Source: Candidatus Berkelbacteria bacterium RIFOXYA2_FULL_43_10
Lineage (GTDB): Bacteria > Patescibacteriota > UBA1384 > XYA2-FULL-43-10
DNA: 46,998 nucleotides
Direction of reading: 5' to 3'
Assembly (NCBI GenBank): GCA_001776195.1
Contig: MEZY01000038.1
Span: 4,568 to 51,565 of the forward strand
This document shows, one piece after another, positions 1 to 7,750 of this stretch (position 1 is the stretch's first letter; every line of letters begins with the position of its first letter). A program made the translations under genes and the position numbers. The notes beneath the pieces were generated by a model. The model ran no database searches and was not told the origin of the DNA. It was given only the letters and a program-made list of their open reading frames with translations.

Positions 1-1745
1 AAAAGATAAATATTCGAAGAGTAGCTGGCAATGCTGACCGAGCTCTCCCACCCCGCTCCTTCTGCTAATGTCGCCTCGGAGATTGTCTCGGTTTTAAGAT
101 CAAGCAGAAAGACCTTTTTATTTTCAGTATAGTAATAAATTGCATCCAATGTATCGGAGTATGATGAGGTAATAACTTTTCCGTTTTCTGAATCTATGGA
201 AGCGAGCAAAAGCGGTTCTTTGTCTCTGGTATCGGTAGAGTAAATTTTTCCATCGGTAAGAACGCTGTATATCGTTGAACCGGAGAGAGTGTTTGCGATT
301 ACATCGGCATTCAACGAGTAAAGCGGAATTTGATCACGGAATCTTATGGCGGAAATCATCTCATCGACTTTGTCTTCGATCTGTCTCTTCAAATTCTTTG
401 CATCTTCTTTGTCGTTGCCACTTATATTGTCCGGCACGGAATTAATCATCGAAAGCGCACTTTCGAGTTCGCTTTTGCCATCTCCTCGTCCGAGTGCCAG
501 ATCCTCAACCGCTTGGTTGTAAAGTTCGCGCGTCTCGGAAATAGTGGTTTTTGCGGCAACTTGAGTATTTACTTTGGATTTTTCGATATTGTTGCTTCTA
601 ATCTTTAAATATCCGGTCAAAATCAAGATAACGGCAAGTGAGATATAGAGGTATCTTCGATTTTCCCGTTTGAAGGCAATGCCGACATATTTCAAACAAA
701 ACTGATAACTTCTTGAGAGAAACTTGCCGATTTTTTCAAGTGTAGGATGCCCGGATTTCGCACCGGAGTAAGGTTTGACCTTGAATCCTTGACCGCTTAA
801 ATTGATCTTTGGACCAACGCGTTTGTATGTATCGACGGCGATTTTCCCAGCGTGCTTTGAGGCGGATTGCAGAAGCTCTTTTGTTTTTGGATGATATTTT
901 GTCTTCCAATTATTTCTAAACTTTGCCCAGCCTTTGCTAAGATTCACAGCTAAAAATGTAAATGCCTTACTGGCCCCTGCGCGGGCTTTTTTTGCGTATG
1001 GAGAAGCTTTTTTAATGGCGACATCAAAACTCGATTCTTGCGCTTGGTCGAGATAAATAACATCTTCTGCATCCGAAAGTTCTTTTGTCTCGGCCGCACT
1101 CAAAACGACGGCGTTCGCATCGCAGACTTCGAGTTTGCGAAGGGTTGCGTGAATATTTTTAATTGCTTGAGCAGGAGTGCTCTGGGTGATCAGCTGGCGC
1201 GAGCGTTCGATGGAAAGATGATCAAAAAGCGAAGCGTTGCCAATTATCAGGTTATCTCCCAGTGCAAGATTCCCGGAGGTGATGCTGGCGAAGGTTTTCG
1301 CCGGTGGCGTTTCGTCTGAAGTCAAACTCTCGGTGATATTCGAAATTTTATTATTTCTGATCAGATAGCCGTCAACTTTACCGGCAAGTGAGAGGTGGAT
1401 TTTATCATCTGCGACAAAGCCCAAAATGGCATTTAGGTTTCCGACCCACTCTTTTTGACCTCCCTCGGAGATCAGAGCCAGGTCTTCGTTAATGGCCCGA
1501 AGCAGATCTTCAAAATCATCAAGATTAAAATTTTGGGATTGTTCGAAGCGAATCTTAATGTCATTCATAATGATATTCTCGACTTCATCGGAGGGCAACC
1601 AAGGAGAATGGAGTTCGATGAGATAGAAAAAATATTGAGACGTCAAAATAGGGGATTTGATCTTGGCTGTGACCAAAACCTTCTCCGGTAATTTTTCCCT
1701 TACCGCCAAAACGGCGCAATTGATTACCATTGCTTTCTCTGTCAT
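1..1745 (-). CDS. PP2C-like membrane protein, C-terminus beyond window
   Basis: An open frame runs without a stop from an ATG at 1745 (MTEKAMVINC) off the left edge, giving about 581 residues of an incomplete protein. The first ~210 residues resemble the divergent PPM/PP2C phosphatase fold seen in CPR hypothetical proteins (a stretch around WVGNLNAILGFV, then GKVDGYLIRNNKI); I cannot point to a full set of metal-binding aspartates, so activity is uncertain. A basic Lys/Ala-rich stretch follows (residues ~245-340), then one membrane segment around YLYISLAVILILTG (~residue 375), a charged helical region, and the start of a repetitive beta region suggestive of a beta-propeller. The layout suggests a cytoplasmic domain tethered to an external sensor domain. 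The ribosome-binding site is weak; an ATG five codons later is an alternative start. Confidence 0.7.
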   Translation of the reverse strand, partial: MTEKAMVINCAVLAVREKLPEKVLVTAKIKSPILTSQYFFYLIELHSPWLPSDEVENIIMNDIKIRFEQSQNFNLDDFEDLLRAINEDLALISEGGQKEWVGNLNAILGFVADDKIHLSLAGKVDGYLIRNNKISNITESLTSDETPPAKTFASITSGNLALGDNLIIGNASLFDHLSIERSRQLITQSTPAQAIKNIHATLRKLEVCDANAVVLSAAETKELSDAEDVIYLDQAQESSFDVAIKKASPYAKKARAGASKAFTFLAVNLSKGWAKFRNNWKTKYHPKTKELLQSASKHAGKIAVDTYKRVGPKINLSGQGFKVKPYSGAKSGHPTLEKIGKFLSRSYQFCLKYVGIAFKRENRRYLYISLAVILILTGYLKIRSNNIEKSKVNTQVAAKTTISETRELYNQAVEDLALGRGDGKSELESALSMINSVPDNISGNDKEDAKNLKRQIEDKVDEMISAIRFRDQIPLYSLNADVIANTLSGSTIYSVLTDGKIYSTDTRDKEPLLLASIDSENGKVITSSYSDTLDAIYYYTENKKVFLLDLKTETISEATLAEGAGWESSVSIASYSSNIYL

Positions 1746-1784
1746 CTTACAAACATTCTATCAAAGATTATGAAACAAGAGAAG

Positions 1785-4361
1785 TCAGACGATAATCGAC
1801 TTCGATTTGCGATATTCGGTTATGGATAGAAAGATAAAAAAGGAAATCGCAATTGCTATCCATACAATAGGTTTAATCGGGTTTGTATAAAATATCTTTT
1901 GCATCGCAGGGATAAACAATATTGCGAAAAGGAGAGCGAATGAGACAATTTCCGCGTAGATGAGCCAAATATTTGAAGTAAGTTTGTTTTTCCATACAGA
2001 AATTTTTTGACCTCGTAGTGATAAAATATTCGCAAACTGACAAACCACAAGTGTGGCGTAGGAGGCGCCGAGAGCGCTTTTGTAATTGATGTCGGAGAGA
2101 GCTGGCATTTCGCCATATCGCCAGCCTCCGAGGTATAACGAAATCACAAAGACAATCAGAGCCAATATGCCCATGGTGAGTCCAGTTATTAAGAGATTTT
2201 CAACCATTTTCCAGTTCATAATACCGCCTTTTGATGACCTCGGTTTTTGTTTCATAATCCCGGCTTCTTCTTTCTCGAAACTCAAGGCCAGAGACGGCAG
2301 AACATCTGTACCGAGATCTATTGCAAGTATCTGGATAGCGATTAGGGGTATTGGGAGGCCCAAAAGAACACCGAAAAGCGGTGCGAAAAGCTCTCCAGAG
2401 TTAGAAGAAAAAACGTAGTAGATAATTTTTTTAGCGTTATCGAATATTCTCCTTCCCTCTTTAATTGCTTTGACAATTGTGGCAAAATTATCGTCAAGAA
2501 GAATCATATCCGCCGACTCCTTGGTGACTTCGGTCCCGATTTTCCCCATAGCAATTCCTATATTGCCTTTTACGATCGCTGGGACGTCGTTGACTCCGTC
2601 ACCGGTTACGGCCACTATCTCGCCCATCGCTTGCAAATTTTGAACAATACGCAATTTTTGCCCCGATTCAAGTTGGGCAAAAATTGCGCCTTTGCTTAGC
2701 GACTCCCGCAAACGATTGTCATCCATTGCATGTAGCTCTTCTCCTGAAAGAGTGGGAGTGGAGTCATCGGCCAATCCGATCTCTTTTGCGATAGAGAGCG
2801 CGGTCAATTTGTAGTCACCAGTTAGCATAAAGACTTTTATGCCCGCCTTTTTACAGATCGAGAGTGCTTCTTTTGCTTCTTCTCTCGGGGGGTCTTCGAA
2901 GCCGATGAGACCTGTGAAAATCAAATTTTCTTCAATTATTTTTTGATCAATGGCAGAGACGGATGAAAGATTGTTGAACGCAAGAGCAATCACCTTGTAG
3001 CCAGACTCGGCCATCTTGTCGTTCTCAAGCATTATTTTTTCACGTTCCGCACTGTTTAGTTTGCAGTGACTAAGAATCTCCGTCACCGCTCCTTTGGAAT
3101 AGATAATTTTTCCGTGATCTTCCTCCCAGACAGAGGACATCATCTTCCTCTCTGATGAGAATGGGATATCAAGAATTCGTTTTTCTTTTTTCGTGGTTTC
3201 GGGATAATTTTTAAATTTTAAATATTCAATCATTGCTTTTTCTAACGGATCGCCGATCTCTTTTATGTTTGCGCTCGGTTCGATACTATGGTTTAGTGTC
3301 CTCTCGAAAACCGAACTTCCTAAAGAAGAAGGCACATATGTTGATACGACTTTTAGGTTTCCGGTGGTGAGCGTACCGGTTTTATCGGTACAGATAACTG
3401 TAGTTGATCCGAGTGTCTCTGCGTGGTAGAGAGTTTTTACTAGTGCTTTTTTCTTTAGCATTCCTCTGGCGCCCAAAGAGAGCGCGACCGACATTGCGGC
3501 TGGCAACCCCTCCGGTACCATTGCCACTCCGGCGGCAATAGCAAAGAGCATACTCTCTTTGATATCCCTACCCAAAAAATAGAGCAAGATCAGCATAAAT
3601 AGAGCCACCCCGAAGGAAATTTTTGCTACCATCCTCCCTGTGTGCATCATCTCTTTTTGCAAAGGGGTGGCTTCCTCCCGAATTTCCTGGCTGAATTTTG
3701 CAATCTGTCCGTATTCTGTTTCCATTCCGGTTTTGACTACTAGGGCTTTTGCCTCACCGTTCGCAATCTCCGTACCCATAAAGACGCAATCTTTGATATC
3801 AAGAAGAGTAGAAGTTTGTATGCTTCTGGCATCATGATCTTTCATTCTCGTCTGTGACTCTCCGGTCAAGGAGAATTCATTGACCTCGAGGTTGTAGGAC
3901 TCGAAAAGCCTGGCATCAGCGGCGATTATGTCGCCAGCTTCAAGAACCATTATATCGCCGGGGACAAGATTCATCGAAAGAATTCTTTTGAGATTTCCAC
4001 TTCGAATTACCTTGGAGTATGAGGGCAGATTCTTTTTGAAAGCCGAAAGAATTCTCTCAGCTTTATACTCTTGAGCAAAACCGATAAAGGCATTTAAGAA
4101 TATTATTCCAATAATAATCAGAGCATCATTTATGCCACCCGTGAGATAAGCGAGAACGGAGGCGATAAATAGTATTAGGGCGAGAATATCGTAGAATTGA
4201 TGCAAAAATTTGAGGAAAAGGGGAGTTCTTCTTACCTGTTGCAGACGATTAAGTCCATATTTTGCGCTCCGGAAAAGAGCATCTTTCTCGGAAATCCCCT
4301 CCGGAGAGCTTGTAAGCTCAGAAAACAAATCCTCGATTGATTTTTGATAATGATCGTTCAA
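1785..4361 (-). CDS. P2-type cation-transporting ATPase
   Basis: This 858-residue protein has the full P-type ATPase plan: an N-terminal cation-ATPase domain, an actuator TGES motif near residue 166, the phosphorylated aspartate in DKTGTLT near 326, the hinge TGDGVND near 587 and about ten membrane segments. TM4 carries PEGLP, as in Ca2+ pumps (P2A). TM6 reads IDLGTDVLPSLALS and is followed by EKEEAGIMKQKPR, which is closer to Na,K-ATPase-like P2C pumps. The ion (Ca2+, Na+ or K+) therefore cannot be fixed from sequence. The start is a TTG without a clear Shine-Dalgarno; no closer ATG exists. The gene is transcribed alone, 39 bases before the PP2C-like gene on the same strand. Confidence 0.92.
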   Translation of the reverse strand: MNDHYQKSIEDLFSELTSSPEGISEKDALFRSAKYGLNRLQQVRRTPLFLKFLHQFYDILALILFIASVLAYLTGGINDALIIIGIIFLNAFIGFAQEYKAERILSAFKKNLPSYSKVIRSGNLKRILSMNLVPGDIMVLEAGDIIAADARLFESYNLEVNEFSLTGESQTRMKDHDARSIQTSTLLDIKDCVFMGTEIANGEAKALVVKTGMETEYGQIAKFSQEIREEATPLQKEMMHTGRMVAKISFGVALFMLILLYFLGRDIKESMLFAIAAGVAMVPEGLPAAMSVALSLGARGMLKKKALVKTLYHAETLGSTTVICTDKTGTLTTGNLKVVSTYVPSSLGSSVFERTLNHSIEPSANIKEIGDPLEKAMIEYLKFKNYPETTKKEKRILDIPFSSERKMMSSVWEEDHGKIIYSKGAVTEILSHCKLNSAEREKIMLENDKMAESGYKVIALAFNNLSSVSAIDQKIIEENLIFTGLIGFEDPPREEAKEALSICKKAGIKVFMLTGDYKLTALSIAKEIGLADDSTPTLSGEELHAMDDNRLRESLSKGAIFAQLESGQKLRIVQNLQAMGEIVAVTGDGVNDVPAIVKGNIGIAMGKIGTEVTKESADMILLDDNFATIVKAIKEGRRIFDNAKKIIYYVFSSNSGELFAPLFGVLLGLPIPLIAIQILAIDLGTDVLPSLALSFEKEEAGIMKQKPRSSKGGIMNWKMVENLLITGLTMGILALIVFVISLYLGGWRYGEMPALSDINYKSALGASYATLVVCQFANILSLRGQKISVWKNKLTSNIWLIYAEIVSFALLFAILFIPAMQKIFYTNPIKPIVWIAIAISFFIFLSITEYRKSKSIIV

Positions 4362-4386
4362 AGTAAGAGATCAATCGTTATTTTAT

Positions 4387-4425
4387 TGGTCGGGGATGGG
4401 AGACTCGAACTCCCGATCTCTCTCC
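4387..4425 (-). pseudogene. orphan 3' half of a tRNA, probably tRNA-Pro
   Basis: On the minus strand there is a perfect T-arm (GGGAG, TTCGAGT, CTCCC), an acceptor 3' strand ATCCCCG, discriminator A and an encoded CCA at 4387-4389. Upstream of it CTTGGAG would place a UGG anticodon, followed by AGAGA as the 3' side of the anticodon stem. The matching acceptor 5' strand CGGGGAT with a D-arm is absent: GC-rich repeat sequence and then the GIY-YIG stop codon occupy its place. C1:G72 and A73 fit tRNA-Pro, so it looks like a truncated tRNA-Pro(UGG). The isotype is inferred. Confidence 0.6.
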
Positions 4426-4498
4426 AAGCCAGAGGCTCTCCGAGCCGGAGGCCGGACTCCCTCCAGGCGTAGCCTTACGGGCGGAGCCAGCCCAGCGC
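4426..4498. repeat. GC-rich palindromic repeat sequence
   Basis: A dense GC-rich stretch with overlapping short inverted repeats (for example GGCTCCGCCCGTAAGG with GCGTAGCC, and CCGAGCCGGAGGCCGG). It resembles other GC-rich inserts in the window (6465-6542, 9628-9653, 13211-13244) and separates the GIY-YIG gene from the orphan tRNA 3' half, so it probably marks the breakpoint. Confidence 0.55.
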
Positions 4499-4795
4499 TC
4501 ATCTGATTATAATCAATTTTTTATCGCGTATGGCTTTGTCAAATGCGCCCCGACTTTTTTTATATTTTCCTTCGAGCAATCGTGCGGTAGCCAAATCATT
4601 AAATACTTGATAGGCATAGAGTTTTAGAGGTCGTCTTCTCTTCGTCGAAATAACTTTTCCATTGCTATGCTCTTTTATCCTTCTGATTATATTGTTGGTA
4701 GAACCAATATATCGATTTCCATCAAGCAATGAAAGTAAAACATATACACAGGGTTTGTCCGCCTTTAGCTTTGAAATAGCAGTATTAGAAAGCAT
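4499..4795 (-). CDS. GIY-YIG nuclease-domain protein
   Basis: A 98-residue single-domain protein. The GIY-YIG core is visible as VYVLL (residues ~17-21) and YIGST (~29-33), followed by the conserved arginine in RRIKEH and a candidate catalytic glutamate in LLEGKYKK. Size and layout match the small UPF0213/YhbQ-like GIY-YIG family common in CPR genomes, whose cellular role is not settled; homing-type endonucleases share the domain but usually carry an extra DNA-binding domain, absent here. The gene lies between an intact tRNA-Pro(GGG) and an orphan tRNA 3' half on the same strand, and its TGA stop runs directly into the GC-rich junction. A short AAGG lies upstream of the ATG. Confidence 0.85.
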   Translation of the reverse strand: MLSNTAISKLKADKPCVYVLLSLLDGNRYIGSTNNIIRRIKEHSNGKVISTKRRRPLKLYAYQVFNDLATARLLEGKYKKSRGAFDKAIRDKKLIIIR

Positions 4796-4814
4796 AAACC
4801 TTTAATTAAGTCTT

Positions 4815-4890
4815 TGGTCGGGGCGACCCGATTCGAACGGGCGACCTCATGGCCCCCAGCCATGCGCGCTACCAACTACGCCACGCCCCG
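4815..4890 (-). tRNA. tRNA-Pro(GGG)
   Basis: Complete 76-nt cloverleaf: acceptor CGGGGCG/CGCCCCG, anticodon stem CATGG/CCATG with loop CTGGGGG (anticodon GGG), T-arm GCCCG-TTCGAAT-CGGGT and encoded CCA. The C1:G72 pair with A73 is the usual proline identity set. It should read CCC and CCU, so a UGG tRNA is still needed elsewhere if the fragment at 4387 is inactive. Confidence 0.95.
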
Positions 4891-5355
4891 ATGCCCGCCC
4901 GGTTTAAGAATTGGGCTTGTGAGTCTAGGTGGCTACTCGCAATTTTTCACCACGGTGAAAAACAATATTGAGCTCTCTCGAAACACTGTTTCAAGAAAAT
5001 CCCCGAAGGGCTGCCAATGTGAGTTATATTAAGCCAATTTTAAACCAAGCGAGACATATATAATTTAGCACAAATAACGCGCGATGTGTAATTATTCCCG
5101 AGTAAAAAAGAACCAAATTGTCATTTCGAACCATCCCGCGAAGCGATTAGCCGAAGTGGGAGGCGAGAAATCTACCATTTGATATATGAGAGAAATTACA
5201 ATAATTTGTATATCTTAAGTCGTGGAACCAGACACGATGTCGAGATGACCACTATGGAAATTACCAATTAATTACACATCACGCGTACAAATAGCACGAA
5301 GTAAGAAGTAAGGATTATGGATTGTGTACAAAGAATATTCATACATATAAACGGC
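4891..5355. other. non-coding stretch with small repeats
   Basis: No credible gene. It holds a hairpin-like repeat at about 4954-4972 (TTTTTCACC facing GGTGAAAAA), a GC-rich scrap CCCCGAAGGG near 4999, and a GTCATTTCGAAC-type repeat at about 5118-5175 related to the GTCATTCTGAAC elements at 29601 and 35422. The right end leads into the terminator of the first GC-rich cassette. Confidence 0.6.
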
Positions 5356-5381
5356 GAAGCCCCCTACTGCGAGGGAGCTTC
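5356..5381 (-). terminator. hairpin terminator of GC-rich cassette 1
   Basis: Reading the minus strand, GAAGCTCCCT pairs with AGGGGGCTTC (one G-T wobble) around a short loop, followed by CGCCGTTTAT. The stop codon of the cassette gene lies inside the loop. The trailing CGCCGTTTAT also follows the terminator of cassette 2 at 7885. Confidence 0.65.
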
Positions 5382-5738
5382 CGGTGCGGAGGTCGGTTTG
5401 TAGGTGAAACACGAGTATGCGACCAAGGCGGGGAACGCGGTGAGCGCGAAGCAGAAGAAGATGAGAAACGGCACCATGGCGAGGTTGAGGAGGAACATCT
5501 CGGGGTCTATCCAAATCTTCGGCCACGTGTCCTTAAGGAAGCCGATACAGCTACTTCCCACGACGGGGCAAGAAGCGGCGAAGCAGATCCCCGATAGGAA
5601 CCGCAGCGCCCTGACCCTAGCTAGGCGAGTGAAGAAGTTGCTCTGCACTTGATTCGCGCAGGTCAGTCCAACACCGAGTAGCACAATCGCGAACAGAGTT
5701 GCTGCTAGCAAGACGGTGATGGAAACCGCTGTTGTCAT
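5364..5738 (-). CDS. GC-rich cassette 1: small membrane protein
   Basis: A 124-residue protein I do not recognise. An N-terminal hydrophobic segment follows MTTAVS; a cysteine-bearing segment lies in the middle (LSGICFAASCPVVGSSC), and a C-terminal segment runs through MVPFLIFFCFALTAF, so two or three membrane passes are likely. The ATG at 5738 is chosen over a TTG five codons upstream because GGAGG sits eight bases before it. Base composition and codon choice (GCG, CTG, CGC) are clearly GC-richer than neighbouring genes. A TATACT -10 candidate lies at 5758-5763 with no clear -35. This is one of seven isolated GC-rich units; function unknown. Confidence 0.7.
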   Translation of the reverse strand: MTTAVSITVLLAATLFAIVLLGVGLTCANQVQSNFFTRLARVRALRFLSGICFAASCPVVGSSCIGFLKDTWPKIWIDPEMFLLNLAMVPFLIFFCFALTAFPALVAYSCFTYKPTSAPEAPSQ

Positions 5739-5795
5739 CTCGCTCACCTCCAACTGGAGTATATATCAATGAGAACGAATAGTACAGGACAAACG

Positions 5796-6443
5796 CTAAA
5801 GAAATATCGAGAAGGTGCCTTTGGTCAAAAAAGAGAGGAAGCGGATTATTGGTTCCATAACCGCGTACAATATTGAGTACGAAGAAAGTCGGTCGAGGAG
5901 GATTATCCCAAAAAGAATCATCGGGCCGATTCTTTGATAAGTGATTTTCGCCCGATAGTCCAAAAAATATTCGACAATGTGAGATCCATCAAGCGGTGGT
6001 ACCGGTAAAATATTAAAAGCCGCCAAAACCAAGTTGATATCAACCATTATGCTTAAGAACGAAAGAACCTGGCTGGAATCTATGGTGTGGCCGGTAAGTA
6101 GCGCGATACGGATTGGAATGGCGAGTATAAATGCGACAAGAATGTTGGTGACAATTCCTGCGAGGGCAACGTAGATTTCCGATGATTTTGAATGATATCG
6201 CATCGGATTCGTCGGCACCGGCTTGCCCCAACCAAAGCCGACAAGAAAAAGGAAAAGTGTGCCCAGAGGATCAAGATGAGCGATAGGATTTAGGGTCAGT
6301 CGCCCCATTAACTTTGCCGTATCGTCTCCGGATTTATAGGCGGCCCAGGCGTGGGCGTATTCATGAACAGTGATAGCTAAAAGCAACGCCACCACAAAAG
6401 CGAGGAAAGTCAGGGGGGATTGGATTAAAGAAAGTAATAACAT
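5796..6443 (-). CDS. M50 family site-2 protease-like metallopeptidase
   Basis: A 215-residue integral membrane peptidase of the compact M50B type. The zinc motif HEYAH (HExxH) is near residue 27, NPIAHLDPLG follows, and the third ligand lies in NILPVPPLDGS near residue 150, as in bacterial rhomboid-independent intramembrane proteases. Four to six hydrophobic segments flank these motifs. The frame stays open up to 6515, but that extension (LVARRRRGEVGWLC) is encoded by a GC-rich repeat, so the ATG at 6443 giving MLLLSLIQ is preferred; no strong Shine-Dalgarno is visible. Known relatives cleave membrane-bound regulators; no substrate is evident here. Confidence 0.88.
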   Translation of the reverse strand: MLLLSLIQSPLTFLAFVVALLLAITVHEYAHAWAAYKSGDDTAKLMGRLTLNPIAHLDPLGTLFLFLVGFGWGKPVPTNPMRYHSKSSEIYVALAGIVTNILVAFILAIPIRIALLTGHTIDSSQVLSFLSIMVDINLVLAAFNILPVPPLDGSHIVEYFLDYRAKITYQRIGPMILFGIILLDRLSSYSILYAVMEPIIRFLSFLTKGTFSIFL

Positions 6444-6464
6444 ATATCGAGAACACAACCACCC

Positions 6465-6542
6465 CACTTCGCCTCGCCTTCGGCGGGCTACGAGGGGCAG
6501 GCTGATCTTGCCCAAGCCGAAGGCTCCCCCTTGGGGCTGATC
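6465..6542. repeat. cluster of GC-rich palindromic repeats
   Basis: Several short inverted repeats abut here: CGCCTTCGGCG, then GGGGCAGGCTGATCTTGCCC, then AGCCGAAGGCT with CCCCCTTGGGG. They fall between the M50 gene and rpmB and extend the M50 reading frame upstream by chance. Similar GC-rich motifs occur at other intergenic sites in the window. Confidence 0.6.
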
Positions 6543-6654
6543 GACACTGATGGCTTGAAAAGATTAATTTTTTCTGCTACTATTACTATATCGAACATAA
6601 ATATAATATCACATTTTTGTTATATATTATTAGTTGTAAGTTTTAATTTGAGCG

Positions 6655-6674
6655 CCTGCCTGCCGGCAGGCAGG
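6655..6674. repeat. 20-bp perfect GC palindrome
   Basis: CCTGCCTGCC followed directly by GGCAGGCAGG is a perfect palindrome ten bases before rpmB. Its right end supplies AGGCAGGAAG, the nearest purine-rich sequence before the rpmB ATG. Related palindromes lie at 37539 and 38094. Confidence 0.75.
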
Positions 6675-6683
6675 AAGCGAACT

Positions 6684-6863
6684 ATGGCAAAATGTTCTAT
6701 ATGTAAAAAAACCGCAGTTGTGGGGAGTAATGTTTCTCACTCCCAGGTTCATGCCAAGCGAAAATTCAAACCGAACTTACAAAAAGTAAATGGTGTAGTT
6801 TTATGTACTCGCTGCCTTAGAACTATGGACAAGGCAGAAAAAGCATCATCTAAGAATAAATAA
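6684..6863 (+). CDS. rpmB: 50S ribosomal protein bL28
   Basis: A 59-residue L28 starting MAKCSICKKTAVVG, with the typical VSHSQVHAKRKFKPNLQKV core and the CTRCLRTMDKA ending. Two CxxC pairs (residues ~4-7 and ~44-47) suggest the zinc-binding form. The ORF extends 51 codons upstream through repeat DNA; the ATG at 6684 gives the family's normal length. The region just upstream is a 20-bp GC palindrome that may supply the Shine-Dalgarno. Confidence 0.95.
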   Translation: MAKCSICKKTAVVGSNVSHSQVHAKRKFKPNLQKVNGVVLCTRCLRTMDKAEKASSKNK

Positions 6864-6898
6864 GAATAGATAAAGCCGATGATTTCTTCGGGCACGGG

Positions 6899-6960
6899 AT
6901 TGATCAATATTGATAATCGTCGATAATTGTCGATCATTTCAATATCGATCATTGATCAAT
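6899..6960. repeat. AT-rich imperfect inverted repeat
   Basis: ATTGATCAAT, itself a palindrome, occurs at 6899-6908 and again at 6951-6960, and the sequence between has further GATCG/CGATC symmetry. It lies between rpmB and the Cas2/PaaX-like gene and could be a regulatory region or repeat debris. Confidence 0.5.
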
Positions 6961-6985
6961 GAAGTCTGATGCGTGATTCACAAAA

Positions 6986-7023
6986 CGTCTCGATTTATCA
7001 ACGTACGACGATAATTGCAGACA
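6986..7023. repeat. 38-bp palindrome, copy 1 (left arm degenerate)
   Basis: The right half ACGACGATAATTGCAGACA is intact; the left half keeps about 13 of 19 symmetric bases. It lies 65 bases upstream of the Cas2/PaaX-like start codon. Copies 2 and 3 are at 7751 and 40182. Confidence 0.75.
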
Positions 7024-7088
7024 GTTTACTATTTGTTAAAGTTGTGTGAGCCGAATGATTTCAGGGGGTGAAATGATGGGAGGGAAAG

Positions 7089-7676
7089 ATGACCTTTAGC
7101 CGCAGGAGCATGGAGGCGTCGCAAGACATTGTCTTAGAAGCGACTGGGTTCGTACTTTTTTCGATCGCAAAATTGTGTAAATTTGCTGCAGATACGATAA
7201 TCGATAAGAATAGCATTTGGGAAGAAATATCTACGAGTGGCCAACATCAAGATTGGACTAAATCTCGCTTTACCCATACCATTTACAACTTGAAAAAGAG
7301 CGGATATCTTCGATTAGATTCGGCTAGCCAATCGGTAGAATTCACAAATAAAGCCAAATTAAGGATTGTTGATCAGATCGCCAAATCACGAAGCAAAGTT
7401 TCCGAATATCGGTTTGTTTCCTTTGATATCCCAGAGCCGAAAAGGAGATTGAGGGATGGTTTTAGGCGAGCGATTAAGAAGATGGGTTTTGTTCAGATAC
7501 AAAAAAGTTTGTGGGTGATAAATAAAGATGTCGGTGATCTGGTAGAACTTGCCGCTTACGAATATGGAGTAGAAAAATATATGGCATATATTGCTTCTGC
7601 GAAATCGGACATTGATGGAATAATTGCCAAAAAATTGGCTTCATATACTAAACCTGAATCAGTATCGAAAGAATAA
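7089..7676 (+). CDS. Cas2/PaaX-like winged-helix protein
   Basis: A 195-residue protein. Residues ~1-110 are helical and fit a winged-helix DNA-binding domain (LKKSGYLRLDSASQ resembles a wing). Residues ~118-185 (YRFVSFDIPEPKRRLRDGF, then MGFVQIQKSLWVIN) match the ferredoxin-like Cas2 fold, with the beta-strand aspartate in FDIPE where Cas2 has its DxP-type residue. The arrangement is that of PaaX-type regulators, and similar stand-alone proteins in CPR genomes are often labelled Cas2. There is no CRISPR array, Cas1 or other cas gene in the window, so a CRISPR role is not supported. GGAGGG precedes the ATG. Copies of a 38-bp palindrome lie on both sides, which suggests it binds them. Confidence 0.8.
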   Translation: MTFSRRSMEASQDIVLEATGFVLFSIAKLCKFAADTIIDKNSIWEEISTSGQHQDWTKSRFTHTIYNLKKSGYLRLDSASQSVEFTNKAKLRIVDQIAKSRSKVSEYRFVSFDIPEPKRRLRDGFRRAIKKMGFVQIQKSLWVINKDVGDLVELAAYEYGVEKYMAYIASAKSDIDGIIAKKLASYTKPESVSKE

Positions 7677-7750
7677 GCGACATTCGCGTGGTATTTATAA
7701 TGGCAATTATATATTTTGGCTTAATATCGTATAGTTAATCAGCGGACAAC

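Noticed and set aside
4387-4890. Integrative-element attachment site made from the tRNA-Pro 3' end
   Set aside because: The fragment's T-arm and acceptor differ from those of the intact tRNA-Pro, and there is no integrase between them.
4387-4890. Group I intron with GIY-YIG homing endonuclease splitting a tRNA
   Set aside because: The matching 5' exon is not present upstream of the GIY-YIG gene; CGGGGAT near 4996 lies in a GC repeat and is not followed by a D-arm.
5322-5597. Plus-strand frame across GC-rich cassette 1
   Set aside because: Antisense to the membrane protein gene; no ribosome-binding site and no membrane or domain features.
7089-7676. CRISPR-Cas locus around the Cas2-like gene
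   Set aside because: No direct-repeat array and no cas1 or effector gene nearby; the protein has an N-terminal winged helix as in PaaX-type regulators.
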